Of a stretch of 64,000 nucleotides of DNA, positions 8,296-16,368 are shown piece by piece. The position numbers and the translations under genes were made by a program. Where the stretch lies: NCBI RefSeq assembly GCF_001465835.2, contig NZ_CP013661.2:992001-1056000 (forward strand), written 5' to 3'. The notes below the pieces were generated by a model that saw only the letters and a list, made by a program, of their open reading frames with translations, was not told where the DNA came from and did not search any database. The stretch comes from Planococcus kocurii (lineage in GTDB: Bacteria; Bacillota; Bacilli; Bacillales_A; Planococcaceae). Position 1 is the stretch's first letter. Every line of letters begins with the position of its first letter.

Positions 8296-9695
8296 TTACT
8301 CAACTCCCTTTTTACTGATTTAATATTCTTGCCAGGATTTAATAAATTGCTTGGATCCAGTACTGCTTTTATTTTCTCCATCACATCTAGCGCATGTCCG
8401 TGTTCTTGTTGCTGGTATTTCTGCTTCCCAATACCAACCCCATGTTCACCGGTAGATGTACCGCCTCTTGCTAGTGCGTACAACACAATGCGTTCATTGA
8501 ATTCCTGTGCTTTTGCTATTTCTTCTGGATTATTCATATCCATCATGATAAGTGCGTGGAAGTTGCCGTCACCGACATGTCCAACGATGCCACCAGGCAA
8601 TCCCAGTTCCATCAGATTTTCACGGGCATGTCCCACAGCTCCTGCTAGTTCAGAAATGGGCAGACAAACATCTGTGACCATCATCTTTTTGCCAGGATAA
8701 CCGTGAATGTAGGCATACGCCAATGTATGTCGTGCTTCCCACAGAAGATTTCGTGCGGCCGTATCTGTTTCAAATGCGACTTCTTCGCAGGCATGCCCTT
8801 GCACAATTTCTTGCATAAATTCTACATCTTGTTTTAACCCTGCTTCATTGCCGTGAAACTCTAAAAACAGTGTAGGTTTTTCCGCGTAAGCGGTATCATT
8901 GTATTTGTTGACTTGCTGCATTGATTGCTCGTCGACTAGTTCAACGCGCGCAATTGGAATGCCCGCCTGTAAAATCGATACGACTGCTTCGACAGCGTCT
9001 TTTACGGTTGGGAACGATGCACGAGCCGCTGTGATGAATTCAGGAATGCCGTAAACGCGCAGCGTCATTTCAGTAAAGCAACCGAGCGTTCCTTCAGAAC
9101 CGACAAACAAACCGTTTAAGTGCAAGCCCGATGAAGATTTGGCGGCTTTATTGCCTGTATGTATAACAGTTCCGTCTGCTAACACCACTTCCAAATCACG
9201 TACTTGGTCGCGCATCACGCCGTATTTCACAGAAGTTGTGCCACTGGCATTTGTCGCAGCCATGCCTCCAAGTGTTGCATCTGCTCCAGGATCTACGGTA
9301 AAAAACAAACCATGCTTCTTTAATTCCTTATTGAGCTGCGACCGTGTCACTCCTGGTTGTACAGTCACCAGAAAGTCCTCTTCAGATACTGCTAACACGC
9401 GATTCATCAATGAGAAATCAATGGTGATTCCGCCGTTCTCTGGAATTACATGTCCTTCTAAACTGGAACCGAGACCAAATGGCACTACTGGAATTTGGTA
9501 TTGTGCGGATATTTTCATGATTTCAGAAACTTGTTCTGTTGTTTCTGGAAAAACCACCAGATCGGGTAATTTCATTTGATGATAAGACTCATCTTGCCCA
9601 TGAAGTTCTTTAATGGTTTCGTTCATGCTGATTTGCTCAGCTGTTAAATGTTCTCTTAAGTGATCGAGGATGGCTTCTTGATTTGCAATTGTCAT
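8292..9695 (-). CDS. FAD-linked 2-hydroxyacid oxidase (GlcD / D-lactate dehydrogenase type)
   Basis: A 467-residue flavoprotein of the GlcD/DLD family that oxidises glycolate or D-lactate to the 2-keto acid. FAD-binding segment VPFGLGSSLEGHVIPENGGITIDFS near residues 75-100; C-terminal motifs GIVGHVGDGNFHALI and GGTSTGEHGVGIGKQKY. No glcE/glcF partners follow, as in single-subunit D-lactate dehydrogenases. I choose the ATG at 9695 (AAGGGAG 9 bp upstream). The longer frame to 9734 would start inside the operator at 9720-9736 and has no ribosome site. It is first in an operon with the BASS transporter and divergent from a FadR-type regulator. Confidence 0.88.
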   Translation of the reverse strand: MTIANQEAILDHLREHLTAEQISMNETIKELHGQDESYHQMKLPDLVVFPETTEQVSEIMKISAQYQIPVVPFGLGSSLEGHVIPENGGITIDFSLMNRVLAVSEEDFLVTVQPGVTRSQLNKELKKHGLFFTVDPGADATLGGMAATNASGTTSVKYGVMRDQVRDLEVVLADGTVIHTGNKAAKSSSGLHLNGLFVGSEGTLGCFTEMTLRVYGIPEFITAARASFPTVKDAVEAVVSILQAGIPIARVELVDEQSMQQVNKYNDTAYAEKPTLFLEFHGNEAGLKQDVEFMQEIVQGHACEEVAFETDTAARNLLWEARHTLAYAYIHGYPGKKMMVTDVCLPISELAGAVGHARENLMELGLPGGIVGHVGDGNFHALIMMDMNNPEEIAKAQEFNERIVLYALARGGTSTGEHGVGIGKQKYQQQEHGHALDVMEKIKAVLDPSNLLNPGKNIKSVKRELSK

Positions 9696-9719
9696 AGCTA
9701 TTCGCTCCCTTGCGTTTAA

Positions 9720-9736
9720 AATTGGTCCAACCAATT
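9720..9736. promoter_or_regulatory. PdhR/LldR-type operator between glcD-like gene and its GntR regulator
   Basis: Perfect inverted repeat AATTGGT-CCA-ACCAATT, 25 bp upstream of the oxidase start. It fits the TNGTNNNACNA core known for FadR-subfamily GntR regulators and resembles the PdhR box of E. coli. The divergent gene at 9849 encodes such a regulator, so this is its likely binding site. Confidence 0.75.
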
Positions 9737-9848
9737 AACCCAATTATACATAATAATCTGAAAAGTACAACGTTTTCTTTAAGCTATTGCAGATTTTATT
9801 CTGTATACTAAAGTTAACCTTTAAAAATATGCAAGGAGAGCGCTTATT

Positions 9849-10544
9849 TTGAATCCAAAGAAAAAAACTTATGAACTAATCGTGGAACAAATCAATCTTC
9901 TCTGCTTAGAACAAAATCTGCAGCCAGGCGATCGTCTGCCTTCCGAACGGGACCTTGCGAGTTTGTTTGGCGTCAGTAGAAATTCCATTAGGGAAGCTTT
10001 GAAAGATTTGGAAAGGAAAGAATTCATCGAAATACGGCAAGGTGGTGGGAGTTTTCTGTCAACGACCAAACGCGACCTCCTTGGCAATGAACTTCGAACG
10101 CATATTGACAAAGCAAAAGCGATTTTGATTGACGAAATGCTTGAGCTGCGACGTGCATTTGAAGTCGAAGCCGCTTTTTTAGCAGCCCAACGAGCCAGTC
10201 CTGAAAACCTAGAAGCGATCCAAAACGTCCTTATCCAAATGGCTAATGCAAAAAGTGACACCGAAAAAGGAGTACAAGCAGATTTAGACTTTCACTTACA
10301 AGTTGCTTATGCCACGAAAAACCAATTATTGATTGATTTAATGGCGACATTAGCCTTGCGAATAGAAGAAAACATCCGAGAAACACGCAAACACCGCTTT
10401 ACCGATTCCAATCGCCAACAAGAGACACTTAATGAACACCAGGAAATATACGATGCTATCGCAGACAAAAATAGTGACTTGGCCAAACACCTCATGAGCC
10501 AACACATCTCACGTATTCGCTCTGAATTGCACAGCTCTTCTTAA
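9849..10544 (+). CDS. GntR-family regulator, FadR subfamily (PdhR/LldR-like)
   Basis: A 231-residue repressor-type protein. Winged helix-turn-helix at about 10-75 (GDRLPSERDLASLFGVSRNSIREALKDLERKEFIEIRQGGGSFL). The FCD effector domain follows, with Asp/His residues of the metal-coordinating type (DLDFHLQVAYATKN and NEHQEIYDAI...HLMSQHISRI). FCD proteins bind small carboxylates such as lactate, pyruvate or glycolate. TTG start with AAGGAG 10 bp upstream. It almost certainly controls the divergent oxidase-BASS operon through the palindrome at 9720-9736. Confidence 0.88.
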   Translation: MNPKKKTYELIVEQINLLCLEQNLQPGDRLPSERDLASLFGVSRNSIREALKDLERKEFIEIRQGGGSFLSTTKRDLLGNELRTHIDKAKAILIDEMLELRRAFEVEAAFLAAQRASPENLEAIQNVLIQMANAKSDTEKGVQADLDFHLQVAYATKNQLLIDLMATLALRIEENIRETRKHRFTDSNRQQETLNEHQEIYDAIADKNSDLAKHLMSQHISRIRSELHSSS

Positions 10545-10565
10545 ATTTCGAAGCTCTTTACCGAC

Positions 10566-10604
10566 AAAAAAGCCATCTTTGAAAAAAACAAAGATGGCTT
10601 TTTT
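10566..10604 (+). terminator. Terminator after the FadR-type regulator
   Basis: Stem AAAAAAGCCATCTTTG / CAAAGATGGCTTTTTT with a 7-nt A-rich loop, ending in a T-run; 22 bp after the stop. Confidence 0.88.
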
Positions 10605-10628
10605 GCTATTCATATTTTAATAAAAAAC

Positions 10629-10796
10629 TATATAAGTTGAATAAAAGAAAGCGACTTTTCTGCACCGCCTTGGGCCTGACTCCCTCAAGAAGTCAGGCAA
10701 AGTTCACCTGTCTCCTAACTTTGCCCAGGCTGTTGATGAGCCGGCGCTAAATAACTGGCTAAGTAAGAAGAGATCGTCTGTTTTTCCATTAGCAAC
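10629..10796. repeat. Structured intergenic element, copy A (~168 nt)
   Basis: Aligns without gaps to copy B at 16201-16368, at roughly 70% identity by eye. Both contain a hairpin (here GCCTGACT/AGTCAGGC; in B TGGCTT/AAGCCA, so paired bases change together), then a second stem (GGCAAAGTT/AACTTTGCC here, weaker in B), then a conserved tract ending GCTAAxTAACT. Equal length with compensatory change points to selection on folding or to mobile-repeat origin. Orientation is unknown. The right end overlaps the last codon of the 36-aa ORF on the minus strand. Confidence 0.7.
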
Positions 10797-10899
10797 GGGT
10801 ACCGCTACGTCCTGATGCGCCAGTTGCACGCCCCATATCCTGTGGGTCCGAATCGAAAATTGCACCGCTCAAATCATCCATAAATCTCATCATCTTCAC
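10789..10899 (-). CDS. Candidate small protein (36 aa), downstream of crtP
   Basis: A 36-codon frame with a GTG start and AGAGGTGA four bases upstream, beginning 42 bp after the crtP stop, so it may sit on the crtP transcript. N-terminal MKMMRFMDDLSGAIFDSD is amphipathic; the C-terminus is Gly/Ser/Thr/Arg-rich and ends GTRC. I recognise no family. The good ribosome site and its place in the operon favour translation, but at this length chance cannot be excluded. Confidence 0.4.
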   Translation of the reverse strand: MKMMRFMDDLSGAIFDSDPQDMGRATGASGRSGTRC

Positions 10900-10941
10900 C
10901 GAGTCACCTCTTTTCAGATTATGCCTGTAAATATAGCGTTT

Positions 10942-12447
10942 CTATTTCTTCTCTGCTTGATCACGTCTAACAATCTTATCACTCACTTGTTGACCACTGA
11001 GCGTTACCATGGGCATTCCGCCACCTGGATTTACTGTGCCCCCGACAAAGTAAAGATTGTCGTACAGTTCGCTTTGTTTCTTGTGCTTAAAGCCACCATT
11101 TTTCTTTTTATCAGAAACCGTTCCGTAAATGGCACCTCGGTCTGAACCATACACGCGTTCGATATCGTGTGGTGTCCAGACGTCGCGTGTCACAATATTT
11201 TCCCGCAGCCCGTCTAAGCCCATGCGTTCTAATTTATCAAGCACAAGTTCTTCAAAATCCGCGTATTGCTCAGGTGTAAATGGATTGTCTTGGATATACG
11301 GAATGTGTGGCAAAATCTTAATGTTCTCATGTCCTTCTGGTGCTTGAGATGGATCTGTTTTATTCACATTCACTAAATAGATGGTTGGATCGTCTGGCAA
11401 CTCGTGTTTCTCAAACACTTTCTCCATTTGTTCATGCAGGTTCTCAGAAAAGAAGAAATTATGATGATTTAGCAAGGGATACGTTTTCTTGACCCCCAGA
11501 TGCAGCACAAGACCAGAACTTGCAGGTTCATACTTTTTCTTCAAGTCCGCAACAAACGCTTCGTCTGCGGCGACCATTTTTTTATAAAACGGAATAACTT
11601 CCATATTAGATACGTAATAATCTGCAGTTTCGAATGAGCCATCTTCCAGTTCAACACCGACAATTTTGTCATCTTCGCTAGTCAATGCACGAATCACACC
11701 CATGCCTGTATGGAGTCGAACGCCTGCTTCTTCTGCAAGTTTTGTTAAGCCTTCCGCCAATTTATGCGTACCGCCTTTCACATACCAGCACCCTTGCGCG
11801 TGTTGCATGTAAATCATCATGTTGAGAACGGCAGGTGCACTGTAAGGAGAAGAACCCACGTATTTAACGTAATACGACAGCATGTCGCGTAGATGTGGGT
11901 TACTAATGCGTTTCGAAATCGCACTATACATGGTTGACGTTAAATCGAATCCAGTCAACGTCGCAATGATGCCATTTTGCGCCACCGCTTCTTGGGGTGA
12001 CTCAAAGCCTTCTTTTAAATAACTACGCTCTGTCGTTTTATAAATCTTTTGTGCGTATTTCAACAATGCGTAATACTCTTTCATGTCTTTGTGAGAAAGT
12101 GCAGGATTTGTTCGTTCCATTAAATCAAGATCATGGTACAAATCCAGTACGGTACCATCTGGAAAGAACGAACGCCATTCCCGCTCAAGGCGTTCAATGG
12201 GCACATAATCCTCCATCCGCTTGCCGCTCCCTTGGAACAGTTTATCAAAAATATGCGGCATCGTTAAAATAGACGGGCCGAGGTCAAAACCAAATCCGTC
12301 TTGCTCGAGACGATTTACTTTCCCGCCGATGTGATCGTTTTTTTCATATAAAGAAACCGCGTAACCTTTTTGTGCAAGTGAAATAGCAGCAGACAAGCCG
12401 CCAAGGCCTCCCCCAATTACGATTACCGATTTTTGTGAATGATTCAT
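10942..12447 (-). CDS. crtP: CrtP-type diapocarotenoid oxygenase (CrtN/CrtI superfamily)
   Basis: A 501-residue FAD enzyme. N-terminal dinucleotide fold [18 protein letters not shown] at 9-26 and the superfamily tail [25 protein letters not shown]. From memory it closely resembles S. aureus CrtP (4,4'-diaponeurosporene oxygenase) along the whole length, including [58 protein letters not shown]-like blocks and the C-terminus. CrtP oxidises the terminal methyl group of C30 carotenoids, giving the yellow-orange pigments of Planococcaceae. Other crt genes (crtM, crtN, crtQ, crtO) are absent from this window, so the pathway is split. The plain desaturase CrtN is the alternative, less likely by motif match. 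Confidence 0.88.
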   Translation of the reverse strand: [501 protein letters not shown]

Positions 12448-12763
12448 ACAGGTACCGCCCTTCTTGTCTCATCTATACTTTTGGAGAATCTGTTAACTTG
12501 TAAAAATATTGTTATCGTCCTTACAATTCCCTACCTGTTGATTTTAAAAACTTTCATTATATAATTTTTGTATAATTTTTATACACACTTTATTATAGAA
12601 GCAGAATTATCAGAATGTCTATCCTAAACCTCTGCCTAGGACACCTGTATCTCCAAACACCAAATGACTCCCACTGAATTATGAATTTTCAAGGAAACCG
12701 GCTTTTTTCGGTGTAACTTTTCTTCTACTAAAGCGCCTAACAAGCTAAAGGAGATGAAATCAT
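12448..12763. other. Intergenic region between crtP and lipoprotein gene
   Basis: 316 bp, AT-rich around 12545-12600, presumably holding the divergent promoters of crtP and the lipoprotein gene. I could not pick a convincing -35/-10 pair and see no ORF or strong hairpin. Confidence 0.4.
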
Positions 12764-13435
12764 TTGAAAAGAACATTTCTATTCTTTATGAGCATCGTCA
12801 TGTTGTCCGGCTGCTCGATCCCTCGTGGGTGTCCTCCCAACACAATCGTTGAATGGGTCGACTTGGTTAAAATCAACGATATTCAATATCATGCATTAGA
12901 TGCCACCAATTATACGGTTGAAGAGAAAGATTTAGGGGAAATTATTGGTGAAGTTAAATACGAGATGGCCGATCAAGCATGCTTAAATCATCAAATAAAA
13001 AATGGAGATGCTGCTTTTTTATCTGTTGGCACTACATTATATGAATTTAATGGATACAAAAGTGATTTCCGAATAATTGCCGATGGAATCGTTTACGAAG
13101 TTCAAGAAAATGATAAAGCCAAAACAATCGGCGAACTTTATGATATAGAAGGAAAAGTAGAAGGAATGAGTGTTAGAAGTTCTTACGATGGCAGTCATGT
13201 CATGGATTTGAAGGAGGAGCATTGGACAAAATTTATTAATGAATTTTTGACGCTAGATTTCGTAGGGTTTGATAATGTATACAAGAAAATCGAAGATGAA
13301 GAAGGAACGTTTCTCGATATTCACCTTAAAGATGGCTCTTCTGTGCGAATCCTTTATTGGACAGATGCGAATGTGTTAAATCTAGGAGCCGTTGGCAATG
13401 ACACATTAAAAAACATTATTAGTTTATACAAATAA
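12764..13435 (+). CDS. Predicted lipoprotein of unknown function
   Basis: A 223-residue protein with a short lipoprotein signal: basic N-terminus, hydrophobic stretch, and lipobox LSGC with the modified Cys at residue 17. The mature part is acidic, with no motif I recognise; Cys23 and Cys73 could form a disulfide. TTG start preceded by AAAGGAGATGAAATCA. It stands alone, divergent from crtP. Likely anchored on the outer face of the cytoplasmic membrane. No functional guess is justified. Confidence 0.75.
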   Translation: MKRTFLFFMSIVMLSGCSIPRGCPPNTIVEWVDLVKINDIQYHALDATNYTVEEKDLGEIIGEVKYEMADQACLNHQIKNGDAAFLSVGTTLYEFNGYKSDFRIIADGIVYEVQENDKAKTIGELYDIEGKVEGMSVRSSYDGSHVMDLKEEHWTKFINEFLTLDFVGFDNVYKKIEDEEGTFLDIHLKDGSSVRILYWTDANVLNLGAVGNDTLKNIISLYK

Positions 13436-13596
13436 ACGTAATATGCATATTGACGCTGCGTTCCTAGGATTGTCAAATTCTTCGGATGGTTTGTTGCGTC
13501 AATTTATCTACTACAATGCTCTTCCCCTTTTCTAAATACGCCGTTTTTACTCAGAATTACAGACGAAATCAGAAATCCCCGTTCTCCTAACACCAC

Positions 13597-13626
13597 TTCA
13601 CAAAAAAAAATCGTTAATGATATACT
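13597..13626 (+). promoter_or_regulatory. Predicted sigma-A promoter of the RsbR-like gene
   Basis: TTCACA, an 18-nt spacer containing an A8 run, then TATACT. It lies 54 bp upstream of the ATG at 13680. It overlaps the longer in-frame ATG at 13617, which supports the shorter protein. Confidence 0.6.
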
Positions 13627-13679
13627 TTAAAGAGACACTCGATTTACTCATTAAAATTCACTCTAAAGGAGAAAAAGGA

Positions 13680-14504
13680 ATGGCCAAGCCGTTACAAAAA
13701 TCAGAAGAAATCAAAGCTTTTTTCTTGAAGCATCAAGAAGCGTTTGAAGAAAAATTGTCAGAGGAAGCCGTTAACGTAAAAAACAAAATGGATGAAATCT
13801 TAACGGTTGGCAATATTGATCTTGTTACAAACGCGCATGCAGTTGTTGGCTACATCATTGATGGACAAGAAGAAGACCTCCGGTTATTTGCTAAGCAAGA
13901 AGGCATTGCATGGGCTACACACTCTATTGAACTTTCCTTCAAATTAGAATGGATTCAAGCCATTCGTCGTACCTTGTGGATCTTCCTTCAACAATACAAC
14001 GAGGCTACTGACAATGGAAGTACATTTGATTTTTTTGCTATGGAAAAAGATATTAACTCACGCGTTGATGTGTTCTTAAATACGTTCTTTATCAGTTATT
14101 CAACTTATAAAGATTCGTTGATTAAAGCACACCGACAGTTGGTTGAAAACTTGTCTGTGCCAATCATTCCCATCAATTCATCTGTCTCCATTCTTCCGTT
14201 AATCGGTTCGGTTGATTTGTTCCGTACATCGATTCTTGAAGAAAAAGTATTAAACGAAGTCGGTATCTCTCGTATCGATACATTGATTTTGGATTTGTCT
14301 GGAATAGCCGATATGGAAACCGAAGTCATTTATCACATTATGAAAATTATCGATGGTACAGCGTTAATGGGCTGCAACACGATAATTACCGGTTTACGTG
14401 CAGAAGTTGTCCGCAAAATGATTCACTTAGACTTGTCTTTTGACCCAAAAACGAAAACACTGGGTACGTTGCAGCAAGCGCTTAAAACATATTTGGTCGT
14501 ATGA
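13680..14504 (+). CDS. RsbR-family stressosome protein with C-terminal STAS domain
   Basis: A 274-residue protein with an all-helical N-terminal sensor half (about 1-140) and a C-terminal STAS domain (about 155-274). STAS hallmarks: PIIPINSSVSILPLIGSVD, LILDLSGIADMETEVIYHI and NTIITGLRAEVVRKMIHLD. The Ser in DLSG and Thr in ITGL sit where RsbR-type proteins are phosphorylated by RsbT. RsbR paralogues build the 1.8-MDa stressosome that controls sigma-B. The gene is solitary with its own predicted promoter and terminator, typical of accessory RsbR paralogues. The ATG at 13680 has AAAGGAG 8 bp upstream. Confidence 0.85.
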   Translation: MAKPLQKSEEIKAFFLKHQEAFEEKLSEEAVNVKNKMDEILTVGNIDLVTNAHAVVGYIIDGQEEDLRLFAKQEGIAWATHSIELSFKLEWIQAIRRTLWIFLQQYNEATDNGSTFDFFAMEKDINSRVDVFLNTFFISYSTYKDSLIKAHRQLVENLSVPIIPINSSVSILPLIGSVDLFRTSILEEKVLNEVGISRIDTLILDLSGIADMETEVIYHIMKIIDGTALMGCNTIITGLRAEVVRKMIHLDLSFDPKTKTLGTLQQALKTYLVV

Positions 14505-14526
14505 AAACATAAAGTTATACCTATAG

Positions 14527-14565
14527 AAAAACCGTGATTGGGCCAGACCCAAATCGCGGTTTTTT
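14527..14565 (+). terminator. Terminator after the RsbR-like gene
   Basis: Stem AAAAACCGTGATTGGG / CCCAAATCGCGGTTTTTT (one bulge-type mismatch), loop CCAGA, followed by T residues; 22 bp after the stop. Confidence 0.85.
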
Positions 14566-14664
14566 GCTTTATCTTCTCTATGTTACAAAACTGTACAGCT
14601 CGAAATTGCGTCTTGCACGGATGTATTTTTCATGCACGCTTTTTCAGCATCTCATTAGTCTTTT

Positions 14665-14904
14665 TTATAACAGCGTCTTTTTAATTTCTTCAAATTCTTC
14701 GGTCGTTATTTCACCTTTAGCCAGCCTAGTTCTAGCTATTTCCAGTGCGTCTGTCTTAGTACCTTGCTGCGAGTTAGTAAAACCATTGTTGTTTTTATTT
14801 TTCGTAAAGTAGTAAACAGCAACGCCGATGATAACCAATAATGCGAGTATCATCCAAATTCCACCTCCCATTCCCCAACCCATTCCCCATCCTGGTCCCA
14901 TCAT
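14665..14904 (-). CDS. Small SHOCT-domain membrane protein
   Basis: A 79-residue protein: a Met/Gly/Trp-rich N-terminus (MMGPGWGMGWGMGGG), one membrane helix (about 17-33), a polar Asn-rich linker, and a C-terminal SHOCT domain (ALEIARTRLAKGEITTEEFEEIKKTLL). SHOCT is a short oligomerisation motif at protein ends. Very similar small proteins are common in Firmicutes. Function is unknown; some are found near metal-transport genes, but none is adjacent here. Ribosome site AAGGAGG upstream. Confidence 0.85.
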   Translation of the reverse strand: MMGPGWGMGWGMGGGIWMILALLVIIGVAVYYFTKNKNNNGFTNSQQGTKTDALEIARTRLAKGEITTEEFEEIKKTLL

Positions 14905-15126
14905 TTCTTTCTGCCTCCTTTTTAAAATCCTTGTATCTGTCTACAATTTAAATGTACGCGCTATACATGCAGAAAGTGTGGAGTCAGTTCAATTCACCAA
15001 AATGATATGAACCTTTATAAACAAAGCTTCATATCATTTTAGCCAGCTAGTAAAAAGATTTCTAAAGGTTTTTATCATGGTTGAAAAATTATACCAAGCC
15101 TATGAACAAAAAAGCTTCGGAGGAAT

Positions 15127-15409
15127 TTGTATGTTAATCGAATCTTTGATCGTGGCAAGAAGCGTTTTGATGATTTAAAAAGCCTTAGCAGGTGACATAT
15201 CTGAAGTGAACGTATTTGTCATCTCAAGTTCACCTGATAAGGTCATTTCGCGCGACTACGCAAAACAAGCGGAAGTCGGACTTATCGCATGTGGAGTCCA
15301 AGGATTAAATGCTGTTGAGCGCTATACATTGGAAAGCATATGCCAGTACATTATCAGCAGCTCTTATAATGGTTTAGTCGTCCACCAACTCAGTAATACA
15401 AAAGAGTAA
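15127..15409 (+). pseudogene. Frameshifted small gene of unknown family
   Basis: A protein-like reading frame is split by one base. The 5' frame from about 15127 reads YVNRIFDRGKKRFDDLK; the 3' frame reads ALAGDISEVNVFVISSSPDK and continues through AKQAEVGLIACGVQGLNAVE to the TAA at 15409. The two join naturally if one A is removed from the A5 run at 15177-15181. GGAGG at 15119-15123 precedes the region. The 3' frame alone could start at GTG 15206 but has no ribosome site. Either the gene is decayed or the sequence has a homopolymer error. No family recognised. Confidence 0.5.
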
Positions 15410-15554
15410 AAAAAGTGAATCTCAGGTGACAACATTTCGGGTTCTCCATTTGCCCCTGACATTTTCATAAGAGGCCCCGTTGACTTGTTCTTTAAGCAAA
15501 CTGTTTTTTGCAATTAGTCCATTTCGATTCACACAATCCGCCATATGAGACACG

Positions 15555-16001
15555 TTATTCGCTTTCACTAATATCTTTAAGATTTTGCAATGTCTGATTT
15601 ACTGAATTGGACATCAGCTTTTTTACATAAAACGTATTGGCCACTTTCCCGACGATGTTTCCTGAAAGTTCATAATTCATCTCAAAATGAAGTTCAGTGC
15701 CTTCCTCTTTCGGTACGTAACTCCATGTTTGAGTCGCGTCAAAAGAACCCGTGACGAGGCATCGCCAAACATACCCATTACCAACGGGCGCGTTTTCTTC
15801 CACAAGTACATGCACCGATCGTTCTCTTCCTAAAAAAAAATACTTTAAATCCATGCTTGTTCCTTTTTTACCTGTTCCTATTTGATTTTCAGCTTCGGAT
15901 AAATTGGCATACCACTGGTACCAGAATTTCGGATTCGTTGCGAATCGATGGACTTCCTCCACACTGCGGTCGATGAAAATCGTTTTCTCTACATGCCACA
16001 T
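15555..16001 (-). CDS. SRPBCC (START/polyketide cyclase-like) family protein
   Basis: A 148-residue helix-grip fold protein. It opens with the typical strand and loop VEKTIFIDRSVEEVHRFATNPKFWYQWY, followed by alternating strands (SMDLKYFF, TQTWSYVPKEEGTELHFEMNYEL) and a C-terminal amphipathic helix. Members bind hydrophobic ligands in a deep pocket; this branch is mostly uncharacterised. It is flanked by non-coding DNA on both sides, so there are no contextual clues. Start preceded by AAGGGGGATGCTGAA. Confidence 0.8.
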   Translation of the reverse strand: MWHVEKTIFIDRSVEEVHRFATNPKFWYQWYANLSEAENQIGTGKKGTSMDLKYFFLGRERSVHVLVEENAPVGNGYVWRCLVTGSFDATQTWSYVPKEEGTELHFEMNYELSGNIVGKVANTFYVKKLMSNSVNQTLQNLKDISESE

Positions 16002-16200
16002 TTCAGCATCCCCCTTCTACAATAGAGACAATGCATTCTTTCAAGCAGTTGCGAAAAAATAAATTCAGCATCATATTCACTTTGTTACTCCATAATATAA
16101 CATGTAAACCATTAATGAACTGATTTTTCTGATAAATAAATACATTTATGATAAAGTTTACGGTTTAGTCAATAGGATGACTATTTTGCACCATTTTTTT

Positions 16201-16368
16201 TATATAAATTGAATGAAAGTAGCCAATTTTTCTACAACGCTTTGGGAATGGCTTCCTCGAGAAGCCAGGTAAAGTTCGCCGGTCTTCTTACTTCGCCAAG
16301 CCCGTCGACACACCGGTGCTAAGTAACTTGTCGAGCAGGAAGGTAGGATCTATTTTTTCGTTGGTAAC
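16201..16368. repeat. Structured intergenic element, copy B (~168 nt)
   Basis: Gapless counterpart of 10629-10796, starting TATATAAATTGAATGAAAG and passing through CTTTGGG, a TGGCTT/AAGCCA hairpin, AAAGTTCGCC, and GGTGCTAAGTAACT to about GGTAAC. The first hairpin keeps pairing although the bases differ from copy A. No ORF lies within it. It sits in a 749-bp gene-free stretch. Confidence 0.7.

Noticed and set aside
9139..9579. 146-codon open frame antisense to the flavin oxidase
   Set aside because: Covered by the conserved FAD domain on the other strand; low-complexity translation.
10629..10796. Known riboswitch in the structured element
   Set aside because: Compared from memory with TPP, SAM, c-di-GMP, glycine, lysine, cobalamin and T-box cores; none of their conserved blocks is present.
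13450..13502. Stem TTGACGC/GCGTCAA after the lipoprotein gene
   Set aside because: Only 7 bp with a 39-nt loop and no T-tract; not called as a terminator.
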